64,000 nt of DNA from Legionella donaldsonii (GCF_900452385.1 NZ_UGOA01000001.1:2427501-2491500), one strand, 5' to 3'; counted from the stretch's first letter, positions 27,397 through 37,437 are shown. The notes: generated by a model not told the origin, from the letters alone. Program-made: numbers and translations.

Positions 27397-27477
27397 GAAA
27401 AGCATTGATTTACGAGCATCGCAACGCAGTTTATAGGGTAGTCAATGAACAGCGAACGTAGCAAATCAATGCTTTTC
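27397..27477. repeat. Hairpin element with perfect 15-bp inverted arms
   Basis: GAAAAGCATTGATTT (27397-27411) pairs exactly with 27463-27477, enclosing 51 bases. The interior has GCAACGCAG and GTCAATGAACA, words also found inside the element at 17418-17558. It fills part of the 239-base gap between dtd and mlaA; no gene is visible there. Confidence 0.7.
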
Positions 27478-27606
27478 CACTCCGTCAATAAACTCTAAAA
27501 TTAACATCAAGATGCGAGTATTCCTTTGATTTGTCTGCCAGGAATCGTTTTCAAGACACAGAAAGTGTTGTAACATCAACTCTCGCAATCAAAAATTAAA
27601 ATAATC

Positions 27607-28395
27607 ATGCGCTTAATTGGTATCTTCGCGACCTTGATCAGCTCGTTCATTTTATCTGCCTGTGTACACAAAGGTCCAAATCCTGACGATCCTTACGAGC
27701 CGCTTAACCGCGAAATACACAAATTTAATATGGCGTTTGATGCAACCTTTTTAAAACCCCCAGCAAAATTTTATAAAGCCGTTGTACCTCCACTGGTGCG
27801 ACTGGGCATCAATAATGCCTACAATAATGTGGCAATGCTTCCGACCGTCGCGAATGATGTACTCCAAGCTGACTGGCGCTATACGGTCAAGGATAGCTGG
27901 CGCTTTTTGATCAACTCGACCATCGGCGTGGTGGGTATTTTTGATGTAGCGGATAAACGCTTTGGTTTGCCGCCTCACTATAATGATTTAGGGTTAACTT
28001 TTGCCAAATGGGGCGATAAAAAGTCCCCCTACATTGTGATTCCTTTCCTGGGGCCCAGTACCATCCGTGATGGCATGGGTATGGTCTTCGATTATACGGT
28101 GTTTACTCCCTATCCCTATCTTTTTAGTGATGGGATTATCTATGCATTAGCTGGACTGAGGTATGTCGATCTACGCTCGCAATTCCTTGAGAATGAGCGT
28201 TTAATGGACCAAGCCCTGGATAAATATGCCTTTATCCGTGATGCCTATTTGCAGCACCGTCATTTCCGCATCACCGGTGAACAAGATAATGGTTCTCTCT
28301 ATGTTGATGAGAATGAGGAAGGCGGGGAAGATTATATTGATGACGAAGAAGAGCCAACGCCGGCTGCATCTAAACCAGAATCTAAAAAGCAATAG
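27607..28395 (+). CDS. mlaA: MlaA/VacJ outer-membrane lipoprotein
   Basis: 262 residues. The lipobox LSAC gives lipidation at Cys19-20. Family signature [18 protein letters not shown] is at about residues 28-45, followed by [37 protein letters not shown] and [11 protein letters not shown]. MlaA removes misplaced phospholipids from the outer leaflet of the outer membrane and passes them to MlaC. The C-terminal 25 residues are unusually acidic ([15 protein letters not shown]). Only two bases separate it from trmL. Confidence 0.93.
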   Translation: MRLIGIFATLISSFILSACVHKGPNPDDPYEPLNREIHKFNMAFDATFLKPPAKFYKAVVPPLVRLGINNAYNNVAMLPTVANDVLQADWRYTVKDSWRFLINSTIGVVGIFDVADKRFGLPPHYNDLGLTFAKWGDKKSPYIVIPFLGPSTIRDGMGMVFDYTVFTPYPYLFSDGIIYALAGLRYVDLRSQFLENERLMDQALDKYAFIRDAYLQHRHFRITGEQDNGSLYVDENEEGGEDYIDDEEEPTPAASKPESKKQ

Positions 28396-28397
28396 CC

Positions 28398-28853
28398 ATG
28401 CTGCACATAGCACTCTACCAGCCTGAAATTCCACCCAATACAGGTAACATCATTCGTCTGTGCGCTAACAGCGGCGCACAGCTTCATCTCATTCATCCAT
28501 TAGGATTTGAGTTGGATGACAAGCGCATGCGACGTGCTGGTTTGGATTATCACGAATGGGCCAATATAATCCACTATCCTGACGAGCAATGCTTTATAGA
28601 AAAAAATCACCAGCGTCGTATCTTCGCTTGTACAACTAAAAGTGAAAAAAATTATACTACAGTCGACTATCAAGATGAGGATCTTTTACTTTTTGGACCT
28701 GAAACAAGGGGCTTACCGGCCGATTTAAGGGAGCGCTACACTGCCATCCGCATTCCAATGTGTGCGAACAGCCGAAGTTTAAATTTATCTAATTCTGTGG
28801 CTATTATTCTTTTTGAAGCTTGGCGCCAATTACAGTTTGAAGGTAGCGTTTAA
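28398..28853 (+). CDS. trmL: tRNA (cytidine/uridine-34-2'-O)-methyltransferase
   Basis: 151 residues, SPOUT-class methyltransferase that modifies the wobble base of tRNA-Leu. It shows the full TrmL pattern: [32 protein letters not shown] at the start, [12 protein letters not shown] in the middle and the knot region [26 protein letters not shown] at the end. It follows mlaA by two bases. Confidence 0.95.
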   Translation: MLHIALYQPEIPPNTGNIIRLCANSGAQLHLIHPLGFELDDKRMRRAGLDYHEWANIIHYPDEQCFIEKNHQRRIFACTTKSEKNYTTVDYQDEDLLLFGPETRGLPADLRERYTAIRIPMCANSRSLNLSNSVAIILFEAWRQLQFEGSV

Positions 28854-28855
28854 GC

Positions 28856-28878
28856 TAGAGGAGGAAACCTCTCCTCTA
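28856..28878. terminator. Hairpin between convergent trmL and gshB
   Basis: A perfect 8-bp stem TAGAGGAG / CTCCTCTA with a 7-base loop in the 38-base gap between two converging genes. T tracts are weak on both sides. It may end both transcripts. Confidence 0.5.
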
Positions 28879-28891
28879 ATAAGCTGGCAAC

Positions 28892-29842
28892 CTAAGAAGA
28901 AACTAAAGTAGCCAGGCAACGCATATAATCCCCCGCAATATCTAACCCGGTTTCCGCTTCTATTTCTTTAATACAGGTAGGGCTTGTAACATTAATTTCG
29001 GTTAAATAATCACCTATCACATCGATTCCAACAAAATATAATCCCTTGGCTTTCAGTGTTGGCGCAATTTGCTGGCAAAGCCAACGATCCCGGTCTGTAA
29101 TCGCTACAACCTTACCGTGAGCGCCCGCAGCAAGATTGCCACGTAACTCCCCTTTCGCAGGAATACGTGCCAGTGCATATGGCACAGGTTCACCATTAAT
29201 CAGTATGATGCGCTTATCACCCGCGGTAATAATTTCCGGAATGTATTGCTGTGCCATCACGCTAATCTGTTGCCCCTTAGTCAACACCTCCAGTATCACC
29301 GATAAATTATGAGCTTTCTCATTAACATGAAAAACTGAACTCCCTCCCATCCCTTCAAGGGGTTTAAAAATAACATTGCGATGCTCATGCCAGAAAGCAC
29401 GTAAGCGATCCATATCCCGGCTAACTAAGGTAGGCGGACAGCATTGCGGAAAATTGAGGGTAAAAAATTTTTCATTGGCGTCACGTAAACTTTGCGGTTT
29501 ATTGGCTACCAAAACCCCTTCCTGCTCCGCTAAATCGAGCGCATAGGTTGCATAAATGTATTCCATATTAAAGGGCGGATCTTTACGCATCAGGATAATG
29601 TCAAACTCGGCTAAAGCACACTCACCCCAAAAAGTGCTTTCTGCCCAATTCGTACTGGTTTCATCTCCGACTTTAATGGTAGACATTTGTCCATAGGCAC
29701 GCCCACCCTGACAATACAAATCGGCAAGAGTAAAATAAGCACAAGACCAACCCAGGGCTTGTGCACTTTTAAGCATAGCAATGGTTGAATCTTTATACGG
29801 CTTTAATTTGTGCAAAGGATCCATCAGCACAGCAAGTTTCAT
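28892..29842 (-). CDS. gshB: Glutathione synthetase
   Basis: A 316-residue ATP-grasp ligase that joins glycine to gamma-glutamylcysteine. Typical segments are LAVLMDPLHKLKPYKDSTIAMLKSAQ at the N-terminus, RKDPPFNMEYIYATY, VFKPLEGMGGSSVFH, RIILINGEPVPYALARIPAKGELRGNLAAG and ITEINVTSPT-like LTEINVTSPTCIKEIE near the end, which binds ATP-Mg. It follows gshA by two bases, so both glutathione enzymes are made from one transcript. Confidence 0.96.
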   Translation of the reverse strand: MKLAVLMDPLHKLKPYKDSTIAMLKSAQALGWSCAYFTLADLYCQGGRAYGQMSTIKVGDETSTNWAESTFWGECALAEFDIILMRKDPPFNMEYIYATYALDLAEQEGVLVANKPQSLRDANEKFFTLNFPQCCPPTLVSRDMDRLRAFWHEHRNVIFKPLEGMGGSSVFHVNEKAHNLSVILEVLTKGQQISVMAQQYIPEIITAGDKRIILINGEPVPYALARIPAKGELRGNLAAGAHGKVVAITDRDRWLCQQIAPTLKAKGLYFVGIDVIGDYLTEINVTSPTCIKEIEAETGLDIAGDYMRCLATLVSS

Positions 29843-29844
29843 GT

Positions 29845-31140
29845 CTACTCCCCTCCGACCGCTGCAATTTCCCTTGCTGCAGCAAGAGCAGCAAGACGCG
29901 CTATAACGCCGTATGCGTAAAAACGGTTAGGGCAATCGACTACCGCCAAATCATTACGTGGCATATTACAAGCTTGGGCAAACGCCAAAGGTTCAAAATG
30001 CATACCGGGTGCATTCAGATTTTCATTCGTTCCTCTCCCTTGATGGACACGATAAAAACCGCCTACTACAAATTGGCCAATCATATAAACAACAGGTTCT
30101 GCTACTGCGCCATCCGGCATGGTTTCAAAAGTGTATACGCCTTCCTGAATCATTACACGGTCTACTTTTCGACTCCCTTTACTGACAGCCATACGGGTAC
30201 GTTGCTTGCGATTCAGCTGGCGTAATTCCTCCGCATCATGCACCATCATCACACTCATTCCATAGGTACCATTATCTGCCTTGACGACGAGGAAAGGCTT
30301 TTCTGAAATTTCATAAGTGGCGTACTTATCTTTGATTAAAGCGAGCAATTTATCAGCTTGTTCAGCTAAATCATCCACCCCTTCCTGAGCCATGAAATCA
30401 ACACCATCCACCGCAGAAAAATAGGGATTAATAAACCAGGAATCAATATTTACTAATTGCGCAAACTCCGTAGCGACCTGATCAAAAAAATGGAAATGAC
30501 TGGATTTTAGTCTTGAGGACCAGCCCAATTTTGCAGTTGGTCTTATCGCTTGCTTTATGCCTTGTAAAATTTCCGGTATTCCTGAGGATAAGTCATTATT
30601 TAACAATAGCATGCAAGGATTAAAATCAGCTAATTCAACTCGATCGCCACGTCGGTGTATGGGTTCAATGAGCAAGCTTATACCCTCATCAGTACGCATT
30701 TCGGTAGGGGATGTTAATTCTGGATCCAAACTGCCTATACGTACTATAAAACCTGCTTTCATAAAAATATCACGCAAGACAGCGAGACTCTGTAAATAAA
30801 AGCGATTACGGGTGTGGCTCTCCGGTAGCAACAAAATTTTTTTACAAGTAGGCAGGTAGTCATCCAAGACTGATTGGGCAGCCTGGACACACAAGGGCAG
30901 AAAATCACGATTCAGGTTATTAAAACCCGCAGGAAATAAATTGGTATCTACTGGTGCCAATTTAAACCCTGCATGGCGCAAATCCACTGAAGAAGTTAGT
31001 GGCGGCGGTGTTTCCCGCCATTTTTGCCGGAACCATGTTTCGATTGTCGCCACCTGATTCAAGATAACTTTTTCTACATGATGTAAAGGGCCGTAATGGG
31101 CTGTAGTCAAATGAGGTACAGGAACATCCTCAGCTTGCAT
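29845..31140 (-). CDS. gshA: Glutamate-cysteine ligase
   Basis: 431 residues, first enzyme of glutathione synthesis. It is not the E. coli GshA type. It resembles the third class found in Legionella, Acidithiobacillus and related bacteria: VDLRHAGFKLAPVDTNLFPAGFNNL, LLLPESHTRNRFYLQSL, PFLVVKADNGTYGMSVMMV and the C-terminal FYAYGVIARLAALAAAREIAAVGG. The adjacent gshB supports the role. The 277-base gap to the divergent exporter gene at 31418 must hold both promoters; I see no further feature in it. Confidence 0.85.
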   Translation of the reverse strand: MQAEDVPVPHLTTAHYGPLHHVEKVILNQVATIETWFRQKWRETPPPLTSSVDLRHAGFKLAPVDTNLFPAGFNNLNRDFLPLCVQAAQSVLDDYLPTCKKILLLPESHTRNRFYLQSLAVLRDIFMKAGFIVRIGSLDPELTSPTEMRTDEGISLLIEPIHRRGDRVELADFNPCMLLLNNDLSSGIPEILQGIKQAIRPTAKLGWSSRLKSSHFHFFDQVATEFAQLVNIDSWFINPYFSAVDGVDFMAQEGVDDLAEQADKLLALIKDKYATYEISEKPFLVVKADNGTYGMSVMMVHDAEELRQLNRKQRTRMAVSKGSRKVDRVMIQEGVYTFETMPDGAVAEPVVYMIGQFVVGGFYRVHQGRGTNENLNAPGMHFEPLAFAQACNMPRNDLAVVDCPNRFYAYGVIARLAALAAAREIAAVGGE

Positions 31141-31417
31141 GCTCTCTCCCGTGATAAATTATCAAAAGATGGTAACCCAGGTTAAAGACTGAATCAAAGG
31201 ATGAAAACTATTCTTAATCCAGCAGACCAATCTAAACACCCAGATATCACTCTGATTTTATCCGCGATATAGTTATAATTATTCTTTTCTATAAGTGCCA
31301 GGGCTGTTTGAGGGACGTATCCGATGTATTGACACCGTTTTTCCTCATTCCAATGATCCGCTTATGGTTGATGGTTTTCTAATTCTCAACAGGATTTTTA
31401 ATGAATGAGTATGAAGC

Positions 31418-32329
31418 GTGAGTAACTCTAAAACTTTAGTGGCAATCCTTCTGTTAATAATACTGGGTTTTATCTGGGGCTCAGGTTATAGCTTGGCTAA
31501 ATATGCAATGACTCACGGTGTGCCGCCCTTAGGTTATGCATTTTGGCAAGCATTGGGGCCAGCCCTGTTATTATTACTGACCAGTTTTATCACCCAAAAT
31601 AACGCGTTACTCCAACCCGGAAATTGGCCCTTTTTCCTTGTATGCGGTTTGGTAGGTATTGCGATACCCAATACCAATATGTACTTCATCGCGCCTCATA
31701 TTCCAGCAGGCTTACTGGCAGTTTTGGTGAACACAGTGCCCCTATTGGTTTATCCCCTGGCTTTGGCGGCTGGCCAGGAACGTTTTGATGTATGGCGCAT
31801 CCTTGCCCTTCTATTAGGTATGACAGGTATTTTGCTTATCATTGCTCCAGACAATGGGCATTTATTCTCAAGCTGGACTTTACTTGCTTTAATTAGCCCA
31901 CTGTGTTTTGCACTTTGTTCGATTTATATTGCCGCCTATCAACCCGAAAAATTAAACGCCTTACAAGCTGCCAGCGGCATGTTACTCGCCGCATCGCTGT
32001 TGTTGACCCCCATGGTCATCCAACAACAGGCATTTTATCCTCTCAGCATGCCTTTCACGACAGCCAAACAAGTCGTTCTGTTAGAAATCATACTATCCAG
32101 CCTCGGTTATATACTTTTTTTCCAACTCGTTCGCCTGGCTGGCCCTGTTTTCTATAGTTTGACAGGCGGCATGGTTGCCTTAACGGGGTTATTCTGGGGG
32201 TTTGTTGTGTTTAATGAAACACCAAACTACTTACAAAGCCTGGCTATCTTTTGCGTCATCAGCGCTCTTTTTCTGATATCATGGCGACAATCAAGACAAA
32301 CGCACGGAGCTTCTGTAAATGTTAACTGA
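31418..32329 (+). CDS. EamA/DMT-family membrane transporter
   Basis: 303 residues with about ten membrane segments arranged as two EamA repeats. [21 protein letters not shown] starts the first repeat and [25 protein letters not shown] the second. Such proteins export amino acids or other metabolites; the substrate cannot be told. The start is a GTG at 31418. A six-codon ORF (ATG at 31400) ends over this GTG, so its translation could be coupled to that of the transporter. The end overlaps the next gene by 11 bases. Confidence 0.85.
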   Translation: MSNSKTLVAILLLIILGFIWGSGYSLAKYAMTHGVPPLGYAFWQALGPALLLLLTSFITQNNALLQPGNWPFFLVCGLVGIAIPNTNMYFIAPHIPAGLLAVLVNTVPLLVYPLALAAGQERFDVWRILALLLGMTGILLIIAPDNGHLFSSWTLLALISPLCFALCSIYIAAYQPEKLNALQAASGMLLAASLLLTPMVIQQQAFYPLSMPFTTAKQVVLLEIILSSLGYILFFQLVRLAGPVFYSLTGGMVALTGLFWGFVVFNETPNYLQSLAIFCVISALFLISWRQSRQTHGASVNVN

Positions 32330-32588
32330 AATCATGCAGCAATATGAAAACCAGATTCAAACCATGCATTATCTTCTCATGCTAATCACTGCCATCCTGC
32401 ACGTTCTCTTTGCCGGAGCAGTAGCACGTGATGCAGGTCATTTATACAAGCTGGGACAACGCCCTGCTTTGGTATCTGCAGCAACCTGGGCTTTCGCTAC
32501 GCTGATTGGCGGTGTTATTACAGCCGCTATATACTGGTTTATCCATCATTCAACGCTCACCCGACCAGCCCTAAGAGAGACACCATGA
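32319..32588 (+). CDS. Small membrane protein, function unknown
   Basis: 89 residues with two likely membrane segments (about residues 18-38, [20 protein letters not shown], and 52-72, [21 protein letters not shown]). It overlaps the transporter gene by 11 bases and the rhodanese gene by four, so it is part of a three-gene coupled unit. I do not recognise a named family. Confidence 0.7.
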   Translation: MLTEIMQQYENQIQTMHYLLMLITAILHVLFAGAVARDAGHLYKLGQRPALVSAATWAFATLIGGVITAAIYWFIHHSTLTRPALRETP

Positions 32589-32917
32589 CTGACGCCACTG
32601 TTACTATCATTGATGTTCATGAATTAAAAAAACGCCAAGCGCTTGAGCCGCATTTATGTTTAATTGATGTTCGCGAACCGGATGAATGGGAGGAAGCCCG
32701 GATTCCTGGCGCTCTACATATTCCTAAGGATACTCTGCCTGCCTGTATCGAGACCGAAGTTCCTGAGCGACATAAAGCGATTTACCTTTATTGCAAAGGC
32801 GGTGTGAGATCCCTGTACGCCGGACAATCCCTGATAGCCATGGGATATCGGGAAGTTTATTCCATAGATGGCGGTATTATTGAGTGGGCGATGTCTGGCT
32901 ATCCCGTAGAGGTGTAA
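32585..32917 (+). CDS. Rhodanese-domain protein
   Basis: A 110-residue single rhodanese domain. [22 protein letters not shown] is the CH2A segment and [17 protein letters not shown] the active-site loop with Cys near residue 70. The six-residue loop CKGGVR is that of sulfurtransferases. The start overlaps the preceding gene as ATGA. No specific substrate can be named. Confidence 0.88.
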   Translation: MTDATVTIIDVHELKKRQALEPHLCLIDVREPDEWEEARIPGALHIPKDTLPACIETEVPERHKAIYLYCKGGVRSLYAGQSLIAMGYREVYSIDGGIIEWAMSGYPVEV

Positions 32918-32930
32918 ATAGTAAAACAAA

Positions 32931-32951
32931 CACCCTGCGTTTTGCAGGGTG
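32931..32951. terminator. Terminator between convergent genes
   Basis: Perfect 8-bp stem CACCCTGC / GCAGGGTG with a 5-base loop. On the minus strand it is followed by GTTTGTTTTAC, a T-rich tract, so it mainly serves the gene at 32961-33821; it may also stop the rhodanese transcript. Confidence 0.7.
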
Positions 32952-32960
32952 CTGAATTGG

Positions 32961-33821
32961 CTATTGATATTGAGTTGATACAAGCTGTTCTGTCTGTTCC
33001 TTGTATTCTTCCGTGGCCTTGACTTCATCCCGTTTCTCAGATTCTGCGGTAGGGGCTGGTGATGACCATAACCTCAATCCCCAAGACGTACTGGCGCCCG
33101 ATTTTTTACGTAACTCTTCGGCTTTACGTAACTCTTCAGCTTTACGTAACTCTTCAGCTTTACGTAACTCTTCAGCTTTACGTAACTCTTCAGCCTGCTT
33201 TTTTAGCACATTTCGGTTTATGATACGGTGCTCTGCTTCAGCACTAACCTTAGTACACACTTGAAGATAATCATCAATCTTTAATTCTTCAATCTTTGAA
33301 AACTCATGTCCATCTTTAAAGCCACTGAGAGAATCCCCATCAACATACACATGGGAGGTAATAAAATTTTTTGCCTTACCAATTAACAAACGGTAGTCTT
33401 CATAATCGAGCGGATTGTCCGGTTTTAAACCTATATTAACAAACAAGCAACGGAAGTAAGTACTCCCCTGATAAGATTTACTTCTCTCAGAAGGCTTCGT
33501 TGCTTTCAAATCCTTTGCAATGGTATCGAAAATATTTTCACCATAGCTTTCAGCGATAATCGCTAACTCAAGCAGCATTAACCCTGTCATAATCCGTGCT
33601 TTTTCGGGTTGCGTTTTCCCTGAAGAATGTAATAGCAATTTTGACTGATCGATAAATTGCACCTGATGGCGTCGTGGTTGTCTTAGCTTGTCTACAGATT
33701 CAGCACGATGCTCCCCCCTAAGAGTAGCTCTAGTATCCGTGAAGCCATCCTCGTTCCTGGTACTGTCCTCCCTGGTAGTACCATCCATAATGTGTTGATA
33801 TTCTCTTACCTTAAAAACCAT
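32961..33821 (-). CDS. Uncharacterised 286-residue protein with KAEELR hexapeptide repeat
   Basis: No family recognised. The first 200 residues are soluble and mainly helical (LLLHSSGKTQPEKARIMTGLMLLELAIIAE, then YLQVCTKVSAEAEHRIINRNVLKKQ). Five copies of a six-residue unit, KAEELR, follow at about residues 205-236 and should form one long charged helix. The tail is Ser/Ala/Glu-rich. AAGGAG precedes the ATG. The gene stands alone with an AT-rich 295-base upstream gap in which no other gene is seen. A secreted effector is possible but not shown. Confidence 0.65.
   Translation of the reverse strand: MVFKVREYQHIMDGTTREDSTRNEDGFTDTRATLRGEHRAESVDKLRQPRRHQVQFIDQSKLLLHSSGKTQPEKARIMTGLMLLELAIIAESYGENIFDTIAKDLKATKPSERSKSYQGSTYFRCLFVNIGLKPDNPLDYEDYRLLIGKAKNFITSHVYVDGDSLSGFKDGHEFSKIEELKIDDYLQVCTKVSAEAEHRIINRNVLKKQAEELRKAEELRKAEELRKAEELRKAEELRKKSGASTSWGLRLWSSPAPTAESEKRDEVKATEEYKEQTEQLVSTQYQ
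33105..33194 (-). repeat. Five tandem 18-bp units within a coding region
   Basis: Units at 33105-33122, 33123-33140, 33141-33158, 33159-33176 and 33177-33194, each reading TTTACGTAACTCTTCAGC on the + strand (the first has G for A at base 16). Four units are identical, so the array is young or being homogenised. Each unit adds six residues, so copy-number change keeps the frame. Confidence 0.9.
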
Positions 33822-34116
33822 TGTTGTTTCTCCTTAAAATCCATGAATGGTTAAGTGAAATCTATTTCACCATCGACCAGTGTAAACTAACTAAATTCAT
33901 TCGTCATGGCTTTTCTTTAATCTAATTAATCAATTTATATTCCTATGATTAAATTTTAAAAGCGTCCTGCCTAATCAGCTTTTCTTTTAAAAATCAAAAT
34001 TTTATTCATAAATTTGGGCAAATTTTCTAAATTATAAGCATCTCCTTCTATTTACCAGCCGCTCAAACTCCTTTAGGATGCCGCTATTTAAATTTTATTA
34101 ATGCCAGGGAGCAATA

Positions 34117-35742
34117 ATGAAAAAAAGCATCAGCGTCTTACTCTTACTTTGTGTTAGCACGGTGTTTGCCGAAATAAAGCCCCCCAGACTTGTTGTCCAG
34201 CTTGTTGTCGATCAATTGCGTGGCGATTTAATTAACCAATATCATCGAAAATTTGGTAAAGACGGCTTCAATTATTTGTTGGCGCATGGTCTTGATTACA
34301 ATAATGCCCATCATCCACATGCAAATACCGTCACCTGTGTAGGCCATGCCACTATTGCCACAGGCAGTTACCCAGCCTTGCATGGCATCGTCAACAATGA
34401 TTGGTATGATAAACAGACACAGCAAAGTATTTATTGTGTTGAAGATAAGCAAAGTAAGATCTTAGCCACGTCGCGCACGAAAAAAGAGCTAGTCGGGCGC
34501 TCTCCCCATAACTTGTTGGCCTCCACCTTAAGTGATGAGCTTGTATTGTCTCAAGCGGGTCGGGCTTTTGCCGTCTCTCTGAAAGATCGCGGCGCCATTA
34601 CCCTGGCTGGCCACGCGGGGAAGGCATTTTGGTTTGACAAAGAAAACGGTGGTTTTGTGACCAGTCGTCACTATTACGAAGCGTATCCGCAATGGGTCAA
34701 TCAATGGAATAAAGGTTATGAAGCGAAAAATGAAACCTGGGCTTTGAGCAATGAAGCGGTTAATTACCACTATGCGAATGCCCCTACCTTCAAAAATCGC
34801 TTCCCAGGTTTTGGCCGTAACTTCCCCCATCATTTGGGAGCACCTGACTCACCAACCTATTATAAATTTTTATCCATGACTCCTATTGCCGATGAATTAA
34901 CCGCTGATTTTGCCATCCATCTGTTACGTGAAGAGAAATTAGGTGCCAGCTCTGATAAAACCGATTATTTAGCCATCAGCTTTTCTGCCGTTGATGCAAT
35001 TGGACATCAATTCGGCCCCAATAGCCTTGAATCGGAAGATAATCTATTACGGCTCGATAAAACATTGGCAAAATTATTAGCCGCCATTGACAAACAAGTT
35101 GGCCTTGAAAACACCCTGATTGTATTAACCGCTGATCACGGCGTCAGTGATTCGCCGGTCTACCTTGCTGCCCATCAAATTAAGGAAAATAATTCCCTAA
35201 AATTGCCAGCATTACAAACATTGATCGAACAAACATTAGCGAAACGTTTTCAATTACCTCCTGAAAGTTTGCAAGCTATTTCCCTACCTTACATCTACCT
35301 TAACCATCAACTGATTAACGAGCATCAATTATCCGTTAATGAAATCAGCACTTACCTCGCCGAGACTCTCCGGCAGCAAGCGGCGATTTTTCAAGCTTAT
35401 CCAATGCCCCTTGCTAACACCGAGCATGATTGGTTAAGTGCCAAAGTAGATAAAATGGCTTTTCCCAATCGCTCTGGCGATCTGTATCTGGTTGCTCCGC
35501 CTTATCAAGCCCTGGCCGACAAAAGTGAACAGCGTGTAGCCCATGGAACCCCTTGGCAATACGATAGTTATGTTCCTTTGTTATTTGTTAATCCAGCCTT
35601 CAAAGCGCAGCGAATTAGCAAAATAGTCAGCACCACCGATATAGCACCAACCCTTGCAGCTATCCTGGCGATAAAATACCCCTCTGCGGCTGTCGGACAG
35701 CCGTTGCCGGAAGTCATGGAACTATTTGGAGCAAGGACTTGA
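34117..35742 (+). CDS. PafA-like secreted alkaline phosphatase
   Basis: 541 residues of the alkaline phosphatase superfamily. A signal peptide (about 1-18, ending VSTVFA) sends it to the periplasm or beyond. The nucleophile region is HANTVTCVGHATIATGSYPA with Thr71/Thr73 in place of serine, as in PafA phosphomonoesterases. Metal ligands are in FSAVDAIGHQFGPNS and LTADHGVSDSP, and in VAHGTPWQYDSYVPLLF near the C-terminus. It should release phosphate from organic monoesters. No operon partner is evident. Confidence 0.85.
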   Translation: MKKSISVLLLLCVSTVFAEIKPPRLVVQLVVDQLRGDLINQYHRKFGKDGFNYLLAHGLDYNNAHHPHANTVTCVGHATIATGSYPALHGIVNNDWYDKQTQQSIYCVEDKQSKILATSRTKKELVGRSPHNLLASTLSDELVLSQAGRAFAVSLKDRGAITLAGHAGKAFWFDKENGGFVTSRHYYEAYPQWVNQWNKGYEAKNETWALSNEAVNYHYANAPTFKNRFPGFGRNFPHHLGAPDSPTYYKFLSMTPIADELTADFAIHLLREEKLGASSDKTDYLAISFSAVDAIGHQFGPNSLESEDNLLRLDKTLAKLLAAIDKQVGLENTLIVLTADHGVSDSPVYLAAHQIKENNSLKLPALQTLIEQTLAKRFQLPPESLQAISLPYIYLNHQLINEHQLSVNEISTYLAETLRQQAAIFQAYPMPLANTEHDWLSAKVDKMAFPNRSGDLYLVAPPYQALADKSEQRVAHGTPWQYDSYVPLLFVNPAFKAQRISKIVSTTDIAPTLAAILAIKYPSAAVGQPLPEVMELFGART

Positions 35743-35854
35743 AATTAACAATAGCTGCCACTACCTTTAATCTAAATTACGTCAGTTCGATATAAAAAGC
35801 AGAATCCTTTTTTTTATATCGTTAAACGATCCGAAATACGGGTAGGGATTAGTC

Positions 35855-36703
35855 ATGAATAATATGAAAACCTTCATTTTGTTGGCTGCCTTAACTGCCT
35901 TGTTGCTGGTCATTGGTAGTCTATTAGGTGGGCGTACAGGTTTATTAATAGCGCTCGGATTTACCGTTATTATGAATTTCGGTGCCTATTGGTACTCTGA
36001 TCAATTGGTTTTACGCATGTACAATGCCCAACCATTGGATCCGAGCCATCCGGTCTATAGCATCGTGGCACAATTAGCCGCCAAAGCTCAAATTCCCATG
36101 CCGAAGGTTTACGCCATTGATAATCCCACACCAAATGCCTTTGCGACAGGCCGTAACCCTGAACATGCAAGTATTGCTGTAACCAGCGGTTTGTTAAGCC
36201 GTATGACCCAGGAAGAGTTAACAGGCGTCCTTGCTCATGAGATGTCGCATGTTATCCATCGCGATACATTAATTAGTGTAGTAGCTGCTACGCTTGCCGG
36301 AGCAATCAGCAGTGTTGCTAATTTGTTCATGTGGACCTCGATGTTCAGCCACTCCTCCGATGAGGATCGCCCTAATCCGTTGGTAAGCATACTCATGATG
36401 GTGCTTGCCCCTCTGGCAGCTGGATTGATTCAAATGGCTGTCTCGCGCTCGCGCGAGTATGAAGCAGATGCCGGTGGCGCTCAATTATGCGGGCATCCCT
36501 TATGGCTGGCCAGTGCTTTAGCAAAACTTGAAAATGCTAACCAACAGGGCCAATTTCAAGCGGCTGAAGAACATCCAACCACTGCTCATATGTTTATTGT
36601 TAATCCTTTAAGTGGGGAACAATTAGCAGCACTCTTTAAAACGCATCCTTTAACCAGCGAACGGATAAGGCGTTTACAAGAAATGGCAAGAAGCGCCCCT
36701 TAG
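35855..36703 (+). CDS. htpX: HtpX-type membrane zinc protease
   Basis: 282 residues, M48 metalloprotease that degrades damaged membrane proteins. Two N-terminal membrane segments ([20 protein letters not shown] and [20 protein letters not shown]), zinc motif [10 protein letters not shown], a second hydrophobic pair after it, and the third zinc ligand Glu in [15 protein letters not shown]. An alternative ATG at 35864 would remove three residues. The stop codon is part of the stem of a terminator. Confidence 0.93.
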   Translation: MNNMKTFILLAALTALLLVIGSLLGGRTGLLIALGFTVIMNFGAYWYSDQLVLRMYNAQPLDPSHPVYSIVAQLAAKAQIPMPKVYAIDNPTPNAFATGRNPEHASIAVTSGLLSRMTQEELTGVLAHEMSHVIHRDTLISVVAATLAGAISSVANLFMWTSMFSHSSDEDRPNPLVSILMMVLAPLAAGLIQMAVSRSREYEADAGGAQLCGHPLWLASALAKLENANQQGQFQAAEEHPTTAHMFIVNPLSGEQLAALFKTHPLTSERIRRLQEMARSAP

Positions 36704-36722
36704 ATTCAAGGGCTATTTTTTC
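36697..36722 (+). terminator. Rho-independent terminator of htpX
   Basis: CCCTT (36697-36701) pairs with AAGGG (36708-36712), followed by TATTTTTTCC. The first two bases of the htpX stop codon area lie in the stem, so release of the ribosome and termination are close together. The following gap to 37010 has no visible gene. Confidence 0.65.
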
Positions 36723-37010
36723 CTTGTTTAATATCGGCAACTTTGCTGCTAAAACCAATTGCCAAACCGTGCAATTGATAATCAGCCTGAATTCGATTTA
36801 GGAAAATAGAATTACTTTTCCAGGTCGAATTGGACTAAATTGGACTGAATCGCGTTCAAAAGAGGGTCGCTTTTCCGGGTTAATGACATAATAAAGTATG
36901 GGTATTTTTTATGTCCTCACGCTAATTAATAAGATGGGCCATGGATAACTTGCGTTATCACAACATTCTAAGGATAATTCGCCTATTTGCAGCCATTAAT
37001 TAGGTTAGGT

Positions 37011-37433
37011 ATGGAACAGTTAGGTCAATTTGTTGTAAATCATTGGGGGCTCTGGCTTGCCTTGGTCATTGTTTTATTAATCATTTTTATTAATGAATTA
37101 CAAACCCAGAAAAAGCGGGCCAAGGAACTTTCACCACAAGCGGCTGTTAATCTGATCAATCATGAAAATGCTGTGGTGATTGATCTCCGCGAAGCGGAGG
37201 TTTTCCGGAATGGCCACATCCTTGACGCTATCCGTGCTACGGCTGATGACTTTAACGAACAGCGCATGGACAAGTATAAAACAAAGCCGCTAATTCTTGT
37301 TTGTGCACGTGGCTTGCAATCCTCTCAACTCGCCACCAAATTACGTGAAAAAGGATTTACGCAACCAATGGCTTTAGCGGGTGGCATGGCCGCATGGCAA
37401 ACCGCTGAATTGCCAGTAGTCAAAGGAAAATAA
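37011..37433 (+). CDS. YibN-like membrane-anchored rhodanese
   Basis: 140 residues from the ATG at 37011; a TTG at 36987 would add eight, but AGG six to eight bases before the ATG and the family start MEQLGQFVVNHW favour 37011. An N-terminal membrane helix (LWLALVIVLLIIFINEL) anchors a cytoplasmic rhodanese domain with VIDLREAEVFRNGHI and the active loop VCARGLQSS. The order yibN-grxC-secB-gpsA is the same as in E. coli. Its substrate is unknown. Confidence 0.88.
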   Translation: MEQLGQFVVNHWGLWLALVIVLLIIFINELQTQKKRAKELSPQAAVNLINHENAVVIDLREAEVFRNGHILDAIRATADDFNEQRMDKYKTKPLILVCARGLQSSQLATKLREKGFTQPMALAGGMAAWQTAELPVVKGK

Positions 37434-37437
37434 AATC

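Noticed and set aside
33001-33264. 87-codon frame opposite the KAEELR repeat
   Set aside because: Antisense shadow of the tandem repeat (RNSSAL units). The minus-strand frame has the ribosome binding site and full-length gene.
36740-36860. Repeated words AATTGGACTAAATTGGACTGAAT and GGAAAA...TTTTCC in the htpX-yibN gap
   Set aside because: Too short and weak to separate from chance in an AT-rich stretch.
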